From CAVWXT01 sp963759115 (GTDB taxonomy: Bacteria; Planctomycetota; Planctomycetia; Pirellulales; Thermoguttaceae), in assembly GCA_963759115.1 (NCBI GenBank), contig CAVWXT010000005.1, positions 558,001-622,000 of the forward strand: a stretch of DNA of 64,000 bases. Direction: 5' to 3'. Position numbers and translations under genes: made by a program. Under the pieces are notes generated by a model that worked only from the letters and a program-made list of their open reading frames with translations, had not been told where the DNA came from and ran no database searches. Within the stretch, counting starts at the first letter, position 1; every line of letters starts with the position of its first letter. Positions 20,759-29,816 of the stretch are shown here, one piece after another.

Positions 20759-21900
20759 TCACACCAGGCCCGACAGTCTCTCTTCCAACGCTTCTTGGCC
20801 GGCAATGAACTCCAGTTCGATGCCCACCGCCCAAAGCGGCCGGCCGCCAAGCTGATCGACTGAGAGCTTGACGAGGTCCTTGCGGGTACAGAGCACGGCC
20901 GAGACGCCGAGTTGTTCGGCCCAGGCCGCCAGCGAATTGCGATCGCCCGACGTATACCGATAGTGGTCGGGAAACTCCTGCAATCCGGCGATCTGGCAGC
21001 CGCAGGCCGAGAGCGTATGCCGAAACCCGGCCGGATTGCCAATCCCGCAGAAAGCGGCCACCCGTTGGCCCCGAAGCGCGTCCAACGGCATTTGCTGCCC
21101 GGTGGCCGAGACGAGCGTCCGCGGCGCGTGGACCATCTCCGCACGAATCGCCTGCGGGGCGTAGGCGTCGACGATCCGCCAGAGTTCGGCCCGGCCCCGC
21201 TCATCGAGCAGATCGGCGCGGGAGAGGGCCACGACGTCGGCCCGCCGCAATCCTCCGACCGGCTCGCGGAGCGTCCCGCGCGGAAAGACGTGGCCGAAGC
21301 CGAACGGCTCCAGGGCATCCAGCAGCACGATGTCCAGGTCGCGGCCGAGGCGGCGGTGTTGAAAACCGTCGTCCAGCACGATCGCCCGGCAACCGAACGC
21401 TTCAATGGCCTGCCTGGCGGCGGCCACGCGATCCGGATTCTGCACGTGCGGCACGTCGGGGAGCGACAGCCGCAGCTCCAGGGCCTCGTCGTTCGGGGAA
21501 AAAAAGGGGACAGTCCCCATTTGTGCAAAGCACCCTTCGGGCCGTTCCGGCGGGCACCGACCGAAGGTTGGTCGGGGACTGTCCCCTTTCCCCCCCCGGC
21601 TCTTGCCCCGTAGCCCCGGCTGACCAGCGCCACGTGAACGCCTTGCCGGCCGAACCAGCGGGCGAGCCACTCCACCAGCGGCGTCTTGCCCGTTCCGCCC
21701 AGCGTGAGATTGCCCACGCTCACCACGGGCACGTCGACGCGAAAGACCCTCGCCGCGCCGCGATCGAAGCGGCGATTTCGCCACCGCACGGCGACTGTAT
21801 AGAACCACTCGCCGACTCGCAGCGCCCCGCGCAATGCGCTCGCTCCGGCGCCGCGCCGCCGGCCACTCACGAGGTCGTGAAACTCTGAGGGAGAGAGCAA
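20759..21900 (-). CDS. lpxK: Tetraacyldisaccharide 4'-kinase, with a palindromic repeat inside the gene
   Basis: LpxK phosphorylates lipid A disaccharide at the 4' position at the inner membrane. The start ATG at 21900 gives MLSPSEFHDLVSGRRRG; the P-loop is VVSVGNLTLGGTGKTPLVEW, followed by VALVSRGYGARAG, then AIVLDDGFQHRRLGRDLDIVLLD. Between GYGARAG and NDEALELRL lies a 91-base palindromic repeat (21499-21589), across which the frame also changes by one base. If the homopolymers flanking the repeat (C8 and A7) are mis-sequenced, the repeat adds about 31 residues in frame; otherwise the gene is broken. Presence of LpxK implies a Gram-negative type outer membrane. Confidence 0.85.
21499..21589. 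repeat. Palindromic repeat (REPIN-like) inside lpxK
   Basis: The arms AAAGGGGACAGTCCCC (21503-21518) and GGGGACTGTCCCCTTT (21574-21589) are a perfect 16-bp inverted repeat. The centre contains ACCGACCGAAGGTTGGTCGG, also seen at 4952-4971. The outer AAAGGGG/CCCCTTT resembles the other REP-like doublets at 53913 and 54471. Confidence 0.8.
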
Positions 21901-22093
21901 GCCACGCTCCTTGGTTCTGGCTCACGCGCCGGTCTGATTCTAACCTGAACGACTGAGAAGTTCCATTTCCCGCGGGTTCAAAACACGTGACCCAGCCGCC
22001 GGTCAATGTCAGTCGTCTGGTTGACGCTGGCAGTTTCGCTCGGTATTATGAGCGTACTGGCGGCCAAGATTTCGCACGCCGCGGGAGGCGCCT

Positions 22094-22321
22094 ATGAATC
22101 TCAGTAGCGAGCAAGTTCAGGCCATTCGAGACGGCGAGCCTGTTCCGGTCGTTCCACCAGAAGTAGGGGAGGAATGTATATTGCTGCGCAAGGACGTGTA
22201 CGAGCAGGTGAAGCATGCGGCGGAAGAGGACCTTCCAACCTCCCGAGCAATTGCGGGATTGGTCCGGGCGACTGCTGAGGATGACGGATGCGCAGTATCT
22301 CATCTCGCGCACCCATGCTGA
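22094..22321 (+). CDS. Small antitoxin-like protein upstream of MazF remnant
   Basis: The ORF reads MNLSSEQVQAIRDGEPVPVVPPEVGEE, then CILLRKDVYEQVKHA. This resembles short antitoxin-type proteins that precede MazF/PemK toxins in planctomycetes. It is 75 residues, but the last 20 or so run into the region where the toxin reading frame begins, so its true end may be lost with the toxin's N-terminus. A GGGAGG-like ribosome site lies upstream of the ATG. Confidence 0.45.
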   Translation: MNLSSEQVQAIRDGEPVPVVPPEVGEECILLRKDVYEQVKHAAEEDLPTSRAIAGLVRATAEDDGCAVSHLAHPC

Positions 22322-22478
22322 CTTCCCGATCTCCGGGCTCCGCCGTGATTCCGCCGTGAACTGCTCGAACCTCTACGCGATCCGCCAGTCGGACGTAACT
22401 CGCGTGATTGGGCGACTCACGCAGGCCACGATGGAGCAGATCGACTCCTGCCTCAAGTCCGCGCTCGGAATTCTGTGA
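22281..22478 (+). pseudogene. MazF/PemK-type toxin, C-terminal remnant
   Basis: The sequence RTHADFPISGLRRDSAVNCS, then NLYAIRQSDVTRVIGRLTQ and MEQIDSCLKSALGI, matches the end of MazF-family mRNA interferases. The first 50 or so residues of the toxin, including the usual start and first catalytic strand, are absent. A deletion joining the antitoxin-like gene to the toxin end would explain this. Probably inactive. Confidence 0.6.
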
Positions 22479-22534
22479 ACCAAATCGGGCCGCGGTTCGG
22501 TGGGCGGCACCCGCCCCACTCTACTTGGAAGCCA

Positions 22535-22951
22535 TTACGGTTGCGGGTTTCCATTGTTGTGGGAGTGTCGCCGCGCCAGGATGGCACGGCAAACGTCGCG
22601 TATGATGGCAAGGCCGCCGAGAACAGGAAAGAACACAATACATGACGTCAGGCCCAGGACCATGACACCGTCCATGATCGACTGCGGCCCGAACAGCGGC
22701 CACATTTGCACCGTGGCGGCCAGCCAGACCAGAGCTGCAACGTTTTTCGCCGTGAGCAAAGGATGACCGATGTGGGGCTCTCGCCGGCCGCACTCTACTC
22801 CCCCACAAGCCATCAGGCCGAAGGCGCCACATCCTGCCGCGAAAAGTTGCCAAGAGGGAACCTCTCCGAGACAGACGCCAACTACGGTGAGGAAAACGGC
22901 CCCGAAGAGGACGCCAACGGCAAACGCTGTGCGCGTGCGGAGTTCGCTCAT
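22535..22951 (-). CDS. Small integral membrane protein, unknown function
   Basis: The start is taken at ATG 22951 (MSELRTRTAFAVGVLFGAVF), giving 138 residues; the frame is open further upstream but that part looks non-coding. Four hydrophobic stretches are seen: residues 8-28, 33-50, 70-90 and 95-118. It ends in a basic tail with RRHSHNNGN. I do not recognise a family. The gene is on the opposite strand from the toxin remnant. Confidence 0.5.
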   Translation of the reverse strand: MSELRTRTAFAVGVLFGAVFLTVVGVCLGEVPSWQLFAAGCGAFGLMACGGVECGRREPHIGHPLLTAKNVAALVWLAATVQMWPLFGPQSIMDGVMVLGLTSCIVFFPVLGGLAIIRDVCRAILARRHSHNNGNPQP

Positions 22952-23121
22952 GCCGATTCTCCTTTTCTGCGACGGCAATCCTTTCTCGATCCCAAGCTCT
23001 AGATTCGGATCGTTCCGGTAGGTTCCCAAGCCAAAGCTCGGGAACCAGTCAAACACAAAGCCGCAAGCGGCGGTCGCGCCCCGCACCGCGACCACCGGTC
23101 GAGGCTCTATGCACGACGACC

Positions 23122-24012
23122 TCACGTCTTCGCCGCCAGCACCCGCTCCGCCCCGCTCTTGAACTCGTCGACGTGCTCCACCTTCTCAAAACCGACGATC
23201 ATCGCGTCGACGCAGCCCAGGCCCATCACATACTTGAGCGTCTTCTCGCGTTTCTCGGCGTCGAACGTGCCCTCGCCCACGAGTTTCATGCCGATAATGC
23301 CCTTGCCGGCGGCGTGAATCCGATTGAGGATCGGCGCGACCTTCTCCATTGGGCCGTCGGTCCGCGACGCATAGGGGTTCACCCGGGCGTGAACCACGTC
23401 AACCCACGGCTCGTCCGCCACGCGTTCCAACGCGGCCAGCGAGTGGATCGACACGCCGTGGGCGCGGATCATCCCTTTCCGCTTCAGGTCGTCCAGCAGG
23501 TCCATCTGCTTGCGCATCTCCTCCGGCCACTTCGCGCTGGTCTGGCAGTGAATCTGCACGAGGTCGATGTAGTCGGTCCCCAGTTCCTTCAGAAACCGCG
23601 CGACGCACACGTCGGCGTCGGGCCGCTCGGGCTCCGGCAGGCCCTTGGGCTGGAACCACAGCTTGGTCACCAGCGTGTAGCTGTCGCGGGGCTTGCCCTT
23701 CATGGCCCGGGCGACGTAGGGATGCGTGCCGTACAAGTCGGCCATGTCGAAAAGGCGAATGTTCTGGTCGTAGCAATAGTGCAGCAGTCTGCCGAAGGCT
23801 TCCTCGCCCAGCCGGGTCTGATTGGTCTGCCGCAGATAGCCCTTCATGCCGGTGCCAAAGCCGAGGCGGGGCACCTTCAAGTGTTTGCCCAACGGCACCA
23901 GCGCGGTGGCATCAGGCGAAGACGGGGCAGCGATCGCCAGACGCTCGGCCAGCAACATGCCGGCCGTTCCCGCGACGGCCGCTCCCAAAAACTCGCGACG
24001 ATCAATTCGCAT
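23122..24012 (-). CDS. Aldo/keto reductase with Tat signal
   Basis: The N-terminus MRIDRREFLGAAVAGTAGML has the twin-arginine motif RREFL. The rest is an aldo/keto reductase barrel: LGFGTGMKGYL, the active-site aspartate and tyrosine in RLFDMADLYGTHPYV, the lysine in TLVTKLWFQPK, and a histidine in DLVQIHCQT. The C-terminal FEKVEHVDEF helps bind NADP in relatives. Exported AKRs of this kind are common in planctomycetes and of unknown substrate. The gene is intact and stands alone. Confidence 0.85.
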   Translation of the reverse strand: MRIDRREFLGAAVAGTAGMLLAERLAIAAPSSPDATALVPLGKHLKVPRLGFGTGMKGYLRQTNQTRLGEEAFGRLLHYCYDQNIRLFDMADLYGTHPYVARAMKGKPRDSYTLVTKLWFQPKGLPEPERPDADVCVARFLKELGTDYIDLVQIHCQTSAKWPEEMRKQMDLLDDLKRKGMIRAHGVSIHSLAALERVADEPWVDVVHARVNPYASRTDGPMEKVAPILNRIHAAGKGIIGMKLVGEGTFDAEKREKTLKYVMGLGCVDAMIVGFEKVEHVDEFKSGAERVLAAKT

Positions 24013-24050
24013 GGTCTTGCTCCTACTGTCTTAACCGATCTGAATTGACG

Positions 24051-24134
24051 GGTGGCATGGGTAAGCGAAGCTTACCCGTGCAGTGCTTCTGGCCATTATC
24101 GGCACACGGGTAAGCTTCGCTTACCCGTGCCACC
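24051..24134. repeat. Large palindrome (GGGTAAGCGAAGCTTACCC type)
   Basis: The left arm starts GGTGGCATGGGTAAGCGAAG and the right arm ends CTTCGCTTACCCGTGCCACC. They form an imperfect 30-bp inverted repeat around 24 bases, and each arm is itself partly palindromic (GGGTAAGC/GCTTACCC). It lies between the divergent aldo/keto reductase and TPR genes, upstream of both. Confidence 0.75.
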
Positions 24135-24221
24135 CGTATGTCAACGGAGGTCGGTTGGTCCACCAGTGGGCATTGGTTGATTGGGATTGCCGGCCAGTTC
24201 TATCCGAGGGATAATCTTACC

Positions 24222-25459
24222 ATGAAGGTTGCACTGGGAACAATGCCCCGAATGCTGCCCGCCGCGGCGATGGCGTGGGCCGCAATTGCTCTGTCGGCGC
24301 TCGCCGCGGGCGAGGCCGATAAGGCGTTCGAGAAAGCGCAGCATGCGCTCCACCAGGGCGACTACGACGCGGCCATCGCCCAGCTCGACGAGGCGATCCG
24401 CCTGGAGCCGCAGCAGGCGAAGTTCCGGGGCGTCCGCGGCACAGTCTGGCTCCGCAACGGGCAATACGCCAAGGGCGCCGCCGACCTGAAAGCGGCTATC
24501 GGGCTCACCCCCGGCGACGCCGTGCCCAATATCAACCGTCGTCCAAGAAGCAACTCGCCGACCAGACCCTGCAACATGCCCGGCAACAGGTGGCCAAGAT
24601 GCTCGAAGATCGGCCGGCGATGGGCCAGTTCGGCGAGCAGGCCGAGTTCCTCCGCCAGTGGGCGATTCGCAAGTTTGCCGGCGAAGACCTGGGCACGCCG
24701 ATCGACTGGGACCCTTCCGCGCCGCTGCACTCCGACGCCGAACACGTGGCCCCCGCCGACGGCGACAACGCCGCCATCCTCGTCGAGGCCGTCTACACCG
24801 AAGGGCCGAAGAAGGGCCAGCCGCGCTCGTTTGAAGAACTCTGGGCGGGCGCGGTCTTCGAGTTGCACAATGTCGTCTATGCCCGTGAGTTCGTCCGCCT
24901 CCACGACGAAGCCGACGAAGGCAAGGTGTCGAAAGGGGCCTTCGTCGCCGGCATCCTCAGGTACGAGTTGCGGGCCGCCCAGCAGACCAGGGCCTTCTAC
25001 CTTCAGGTCTTTCTGCCCTGGGCCGAAAAGACGTCGCTGCCGACCGACCCCTCGCTCTGGTTCGGCGATTGGTGGGAGACGCCCGACACCGTACTGAAGG
25101 GTTTCACCGACCGATCGACCTACCCGTGGAATCCCTATGGACGGACGTACGACTGGGCTGCCGTGCTCCGTCATTGGCGCCAGAACCGGATTCGGCGGGC
25201 CACGCGTTTGTTGGAGCAGATGCAAAAGGAGAAAGGCTACGAGGAGGATCGGGCCGACGTGCAATACTGGATCGGGCGGTGCCTGGTTCGCTTGGACGAG
25301 CCGGCCGAGGCCATCGTGGCCTTCACCGAAGCCATCCGTCTGGACCCGGCCAACGCGGCCGCTTACCAAGCCCGCGGCCAAGTTTATGAGAAACTCGGCG
25401 AGAAGTCGAAGGCCCAAGCGGACTTCGACAAGGCGAAGCAACTCGAAGCCGGCGATTGA
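24222..25459 (+). CDS. Secreted TPR-repeat protein, frameshifted
   Basis: The start ATG at 24222 gives MKVALGTMPRMLPAAAMAWA and a signal peptide. Two TPR units follow (AQHALHQGDYDAAIAQLDEA, IRLEPQQAKFRGVRGTVWLR). A frameshift near 24530 leads to the middle domain (QVAKMLEDRPAMGQFGEQAE ... SFEELWAGAVFELHNVVYAREF), not recognised, and the protein closes with another TPR pair (ADVQYWIGRCLVRLDEPAEA, IRLDPANAAAYQARGQVYEK). TPRs mediate protein binding; the middle part may carry the specific activity. Confidence 0.7.
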
Positions 25460-25563
25460 CCCGCGACCGTGGGGTTCTGAAGCGAGGCGGCTGAGACAAG
25501 CTTTCTTGGCACTGGTTCTGAGGGCCAAAGGCCCTGCCGTTCGCCCAGCCCACGGGCAACGCT

Positions 25564-25886
25564 CTCGTTGTTACACACAAGTTGGCGGATAGATATAACG
25601 AGCGGGTTTTTCCATTCTGTGTCTTTTTCCTAGCCCAGGCGTTTACGCCTGTGGAACAAGAGACCATCGTTGGTATTTTTGCCTTTTAAGCCCCCTTCAG
25701 GGGGCGCGGATTGGTTCGTTGGCGGAAATTGGCTCAGAATCATCCCTTCGCGCCCCCTGAAGGGGGCTGGAAGAAAAGGGAAATGCTGTTTTGGCTTCCT
25801 TTCCACAGGCGTAAACGCCTGGGCTAAAGAAAAGTGGCCCAATGGAACCCTCTGTCATTTCTGTCCAAATTGTGTGTAACATCGAG
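25564..25886 (+). repeat. 323-base palindromic element (MITE-like), copy 2
   Basis: It matches the element at 5040-5367 over its whole length in the same orientation. Its ends are CTCGTTGTTACACACAA and TTGTGTGTAACATCGAG. The remaining bases between the TPR gene and the esterase gene (25460-26042) show no gene. Confidence 0.85.
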
Positions 25887-26042
25887 GGCAACGCCCTTCG
25901 GGGCAGACTGAGCGATGCCAAAGAATCTTGCCATGCCCGAACGGGCCCGGCGATTGACCCGCCTTCGCCGCCCGATTAGACTTTCTGAGGTTGACCACGG
26001 AACTCCCCGCCGAAGCAAGTCCCCCATGAAAGGAAACCGCTG

Positions 26043-27728
26043 ATGTCGTTTCGTCGAACTTTTTTGCTGGCCGTTCTGCTCGCTATCACCGCGATCCCTG
26101 GCACAGCGGCTTTCGCCGCCGAACAGCCGATACCGCCGCTGCCCGACAACGTCATCCTCGAGCGCGACGTGGAGTATGGCAAGGCCGGCGACCGATCGTT
26201 GAAGCTCGACCTGTTCCTGCCCAAGGAGACGCCGAAGACGGCGCTGCCGCTAATCGTCTTCATCCACGGCGGCGGCTGGGCCGCCCGCGACAAGACCGAC
26301 GCCCAGCGGCACGTGCCGCCGTACGTGGCCTCGGGCAACTACATCGGCGCGAGCATCGGCTACCGGTTGACCGGCGTGGCCCAGTGGCCCGCCCAAATCT
26401 ACGACTGCAAGGCCGCCATTCGCTGGTTGAAGGCCAATGCCAAAAAATACAACATTGATCCCGAGCGGATCGGCGTGTGGGGCGCTTCGGCCGGCGGACA
26501 ACTCGCCAGCCTGCTCGCCGTTTCCGGCGACGTGAAGGAACTGGAGGGCGATTGCGGCACGCCCGATCAGTCGAGCCGCGTGGCCTGCTGCGTCGATTTC
26601 TGCGGCCCGGCCGACATGCGGACGCAGCCCGACAAGGGCCATTTCAAGTACCTCTTCGGCAAGACGGTCGAGGAGTTGCCCGAGGTGGCCAAGGCGGCCT
26701 CACCGATCGCGTACGTCAAGAAGGACACGCCGCCCTTCCTGATCGTTCATGGCACCAAGGACACGAGCGTCCCGCTGATTCAGGCCGAGCGGTTCTACAC
26801 GGCGCTCAAGATGGCCGGCGCCGATGCGCAAATCATCCGCGTGGAAGGGGGCGAACACAACGGCCCGTTCAACAAGGAAATCGAGCCCGTCGTAGAGGCG
26901 TTTCTTGCCAAGTGCCTCCTGGGGAAGAAGATTGAGTTCCGCGACAAGGTGATCGTCCAACACGATGTGGAGTACGGCCGCGTGGGCGATCGGTCGCTGG
27001 TGCTCGACATCGTCCAGCCCAAAGAGCCGGCGCCGGGTCTGCTGCCGGCGGTGGCCTATTTCCACGGCGGCGGTTGGAACAAGTGGGATAAGTCCACCGG
27101 CATCGGCAACATCGTGCCGCTGGCCGCCACGGGCAACTATTTCTGCGTCACTGTCGGTTACCGCCTTGCCAAGGAGGCACTTTGGCCGGCCCAGATCCAG
27201 GACGCCAAGGCGTCGATCCGCTGGCTGCGGGCGAACGCGAAGAAGTACAACATCGACCCCGACCGGATCGCGTCTTACGGAGGCTCCTCCGGCGCGCACA
27301 TGGCCGCCGTGCTGGCGACCACGCCCGGCATGAAGGAACTGGAAGGCGACGGCGGCTCGCCCGAGCAGTCGAGCCGGGTGCAGGCCTGCGTCGATTTCTG
27401 CGGCCCCACCGACCTGCGGGAACTGTGGGGCGGCAGCCTGGGCTTCCTGTTTGGCGGCCGTGCGCGCGAAATGCCCGAGGCCTACAAGCAAGCCTCGCCG
27501 ATCACCTCGGTCAGCAAAGACAATCCGCCGTTCCTGATTGTGCACGGCACCGCCGACTCGACGGTCCCATTTGCCCAGGTCGAAAAGTTCTACAACGCCT
27601 TGAAGGCGGCGGGCGTCGACGCCACGCTGTTTGCGATCGACGGCGGCGAGCACAATGCCCCGTCGGAACCGGGGCTGGCGACCGTCGTGCTGGAGTTCCT
27701 CGACCAGCGACTGCGCGGAAAGAAGTAG
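26043..27728 (+). CDS. Secreted esterase with two tandem alpha/beta-hydrolase domains
   Basis: A signal peptide (MSFRRTFLLAVLLAITAIPG) precedes two homologous carboxylesterase-type domains (about residues 38-300 and 308-558). Domain 1 has the oxyanion motif FIHGGGW, nucleophile in GASAGG, aspartate in HGTKDTSVP and histidine in GGEHNGP. Domain 2 has YFHGGGW, GGSSGA, HGTADSTVP and GGEHNAP. Both triads look complete. Each repeat opens with the same phrase (DVEYGKAGDRSLKLDLF; DVEYGRVGDRSLVLDIV), so the gene arose by internal duplication. Relatives deacetylate or de-esterify polysaccharides such as acetylated xylan or pectin. The gene is intact. Confidence 0.88.
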   Translation: MSFRRTFLLAVLLAITAIPGTAAFAAEQPIPPLPDNVILERDVEYGKAGDRSLKLDLFLPKETPKTALPLIVFIHGGGWAARDKTDAQRHVPPYVASGNYIGASIGYRLTGVAQWPAQIYDCKAAIRWLKANAKKYNIDPERIGVWGASAGGQLASLLAVSGDVKELEGDCGTPDQSSRVACCVDFCGPADMRTQPDKGHFKYLFGKTVEELPEVAKAASPIAYVKKDTPPFLIVHGTKDTSVPLIQAERFYTALKMAGADAQIIRVEGGEHNGPFNKEIEPVVEAFLAKCLLGKKIEFRDKVIVQHDVEYGRVGDRSLVLDIVQPKEPAPGLLPAVAYFHGGGWNKWDKSTGIGNIVPLAATGNYFCVTVGYRLAKEALWPAQIQDAKASIRWLRANAKKYNIDPDRIASYGGSSGAHMAAVLATTPGMKELEGDGGSPEQSSRVQACVDFCGPTDLRELWGGSLGFLFGGRAREMPEAYKQASPITSVSKDNPPFLIVHGTADSTVPFAQVEKFYNALKAAGVDATLFAIDGGEHNAPSEPGLATVVLEFLDQRLRGKK

Positions 27729-28083
27729 GAGCAGCGGGTAGAGTAGGTCAGTGAAGTAGGGTGCGTCCGCGACGCACGGCCGGTGACGTTTACTTACCAA
27801 TTCATTGTGGTGCGTCGCGGACTTCACTTTGTTGGCTTACTCCTCCACAGCGGGAGCGGATCGAGTCGCCGGAGTTCTACCAACTACTCCAACAGCATGC
27901 GGGCCGCAGGTATCTGGCGATGACGCCGGGGGCCGGATGATCGAATACTGCTGGGATGGGGCAATGGTCGCCAAGCCTGAGCGCTGCCCGTATGCGCGGC
28001 CCGAGACTTCTTGGCCGATCGCTCCATCATAGGGGCTCGCTTCTTCTCAAAAAGGTCTTGCACAATCCCGTCAATTGGGTAGA
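27729..28083. other. Non-coding stretch with one palindrome
   Basis: No gene is supported. A perfect 13-bp inverted repeat, GTCCGCGACGCAC at 27763-27775 and GTGCGTCGCGGAC at 27810-27822, could act as terminator of the esterase gene and matches the style of dispersed planctomycete palindromes. If the next gene is the first cassette of an array, an attC or attI site would be expected here, but I see none. Confidence 0.5.
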
Positions 28084-28677
28084 ATGTATGGACACGTTGA
28101 AGGGGCGGATCACACCGCAGAGTTGAGTTTGCCTGGCTTATCCGCACTTGTGGACGAAACACGCGCAAGAGAACTGTTGGCCGAGGTAGCCATGCCAGAT
28201 GATTGGATCGAACAGCAGCGGCGCAGACTAGCAGAAGGCCAGATGCAGATTGACGAAATGAAAACGCGACTGGGATTCAAGGAGATCGAGCTGTTTGGCG
28301 GCGGCGAAGCACCGACGCCTATGACGCCAGAGCGGCTCCAAAAGCGACGATATTGGCTAGTGATCGCCCTAACCGTTTACAATTGCGTTGCTCTTATTAA
28401 AGGTATCCATGACCTCGCGACTTCGCCGAGTTCAGCCTTCCTGATGCTCCCCAAAGAACAGGTCAAGGTCTACCATGATGCTGCCGGGACCGAAGAGTAT
28501 GGCGTCACGGTGCCGCTCAAGGAGTTTCCATACGACCTGCAATTGGAGCAGCGCCACCGCACTGATCTATTGTGGATAGGAGCGGCGAATCTGGTCTTAC
28601 TCGTTGCGATCTTGCACTCGTACCGGCAGGAATCCCGGCTAAAGCGAAAAGCAGGCCAACAGGAGCACACCCGCTAG
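28084..28677 (+). CDS. Membrane protein, unknown function (first gene of attC array)
   Basis: The 197-residue product (from ATG 28084; an upstream TTG at 28075 is possible) has a soluble, charged N-terminal half and two hydrophobic segments (about residues 92-115 and 160-178) either side of a 45-residue loop. It ends in a basic tail. The stop TAG at 28675-28677 lies inside an attC-like site (28654-28723), as is typical for integron cassette genes. No family is recognised. Confidence 0.55.
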   Translation: MYGHVEGADHTAELSLPGLSALVDETRARELLAEVAMPDDWIEQQRRRLAEGQMQIDEMKTRLGFKEIELFGGGEAPTPMTPERLQKRRYWLVIALTVYNCVALIKGIHDLATSPSSAFLMLPKEQVKVYHDAAGTEEYGVTVPLKEFPYDLQLEQRHRTDLLWIGAANLVLLVAILHSYRQESRLKRKAGQQEHTR

Positions 28678-28723
28678 ACCCGCTTCGCGGGACGCTTCGC
28701 GTCGGGTGTGCCCACCGTTGGCC
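28654..28723 (+). repeat. attC-like site 1
   Basis: The ends GGCCAAC and GTTGGCC are perfect inverted repeats (R'' and R' boxes). Inside, GCACACCCG pairs with CGGGTGTGC after short unpaired spacers, and CCCGCTTCGCGGG forms the terminal hairpin. The length is 70 bases. This is the fold expected of integron attC sites. Confidence 0.75.
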
Positions 28724-28748
28724 GCAAAAGGCATCGTGGGGGAATCCT

Positions 28749-29129
28749 ATGAACCGAATCGCGGCGTTAATCCAGGTGTTGCCCCTTGTCGTTGTTGCTT
28801 CGGGCTGCGCCGCAAAAGTGAATCCAAAGGAGGAAAGGGGAATTGCCGAGGTCGAAGAACTCGGTGGCAAGGTCGCTGTTGATGAAAGTAGACACGCTCC
28901 CTCTGCTGCCCCGTCAGGCTGGATCGAGTTCGCCCTCAGCACGCCGGAGCACGTTAAAGACTGGCGACGATTGCAGACGGCGCTGACCACCGCAGGGATT
29001 CACTGTGCTGAGGGCGGTTCGTCGCTTGGCATGTTATCGCTGCTGGTGGATTCGAGAGACTTCAAACGTGCAAGGCAAGACGCTACGGACCTTGTTGTTG
29101 GTACTTCGTTGACAGTGCGCCTGCGCTAG
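28749..29129 (+). CDS. Lipoprotein, unknown function (cassette gene)
   Basis: The sequence MNRIAALIQVLPLVVVASGC carries a lipobox (VASGC). The mature part of about 107 residues includes WIEFALSTPEHVKDWRRLQT and ARQDATDLVVGTSLTVRLR, a small alpha/beta arrangement that might be a ferredoxin-like fold. It begins 25 bases after attC-like site 1, on the same strand as the other array genes. The 170 bases between its stop and the next site show no gene. Confidence 0.65.
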   Translation: MNRIAALIQVLPLVVVASGCAAKVNPKEERGIAEVEELGGKVAVDESRHAPSAAPSGWIEFALSTPEHVKDWRRLQTALTTAGIHCAEGGSSLGMLSLLVDSRDFKRARQDATDLVVGTSLTVRLR

Positions 29130-29298
29130 CACAGGTTCAGAGGTTTACGAAGTGTGGCAGAGTGGCAAGAAGGTTCGAGAGGAGACGTACGCGATCGAGA
29201 AGGAGGGATGAGCCGCGCGCTGCATCCGGACCGACCGGCAAGATCGCCAAGACAAGCGGGTGCGACTGCCGTCGAGGTAAGATTGGGAGAAGACTGGC

Positions 29299-29370
29299 CG
29301 CCAACAAGGTGCGGTCGCAGAGCCGCCTGCGGCGGTCAGCTTCGCTGACGACCAGCACCAGCCGTTGGCA
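29299..29370 (+). repeat. attC-like site 2
   Basis: The ends CGCCAAC and GTTGGCA contain a perfect 6-bp inverted repeat. Inside, GGTGC pairs with GCACC and GGTCG with CGACC, with a single unpaired A on one arm (CGACC-A-GCACC). Such an extrahelical base is a hallmark of attC recombination sites. GCCGCCTGCGGCGG and CAGCTTCGCTG fill the tip. Confidence 0.75.
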
Positions 29371-29380
29371 GGACAAGCCT

Positions 29381-29653
29381 ATGAGATTCCGTACTCCGCA
29401 TCTACTCGCGACCTTCGCCTTCGGTATGTTGGCGGGAATGCTCGTCGTTACACTTTATGTCGCGGGGTATTTTGTGCTCGCGCACACTTCCGAATTCTCA
29501 TTGGACTCACGCCAGCATTTGCGGTGGCGCGGTTATACGCAAGAATGGCTTGTTGAGCCATACAAGCCGCTTGGCCGAATCGAGTCTGCCCTAACTGGCG
29601 TGGACGTTCAAGTCCGTGTACGCGGCGACAACTTCGACTTTGAGATTGAGTAG
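29381..29653 (+). CDS. Single-pass membrane protein, unknown function (cassette gene)
   Basis: The 90-residue product starts 10 bases after attC-like site 2 and has one long hydrophobic segment (about residues 8-33) followed by a short polar domain ending VDVQVRVRGDNFDFEIE. No family is recognised. The next attC-like site starts 70 bases after the stop. Confidence 0.6.
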   Translation: MRFRTPHLLATFAFGMLAGMLVVTLYVAGYFVLAHTSEFSLDSRQHLRWRGYTQEWLVEPYKPLGRIESALTGVDVQVRVRGDNFDFEIE

Positions 29654-29723
29654 CAGTAGACCGAGAAGCTGCATCGAGCCCGAAGGCCAACTTGCGGGGC
29701 AATCGTCAACATAGAATCGAAGC

Positions 29724-29792
29724 GGCCAACAGCGCCCGTTTGCTCCGCCGCTTTGCGGACGCCTGCGGCGTCAAACAGGCGTTCCGTTAGCC
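29724..29792 (+). repeat. attC-like site 3
   Basis: The ends are GGCCAAC and GTTAGCC. Inside, CGCC pairs with GGCG and GTTTG with CAAAC, separated by one unpaired C opposite A, and the tip contains CGCCGC...GCGGCG. The length is 69 bases, close to sites 1 and 2. Confidence 0.7.
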
Positions 29793-29816
29793 CACTGAAT
29801 CAAGGAGCACCGAGGT

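Noticed and set aside
23173..24048. A 291-codon open frame antisense to the aldo/keto reductase gene
   Set aside because: It mirrors codons of a clear family member on the other strand; no recognisable domain.
29130..29298. A second small gene in the second cassette (open frame starting near 29154)
   Set aside because: Its codon pattern and composition look non-coding and it runs through attC-like site 2.
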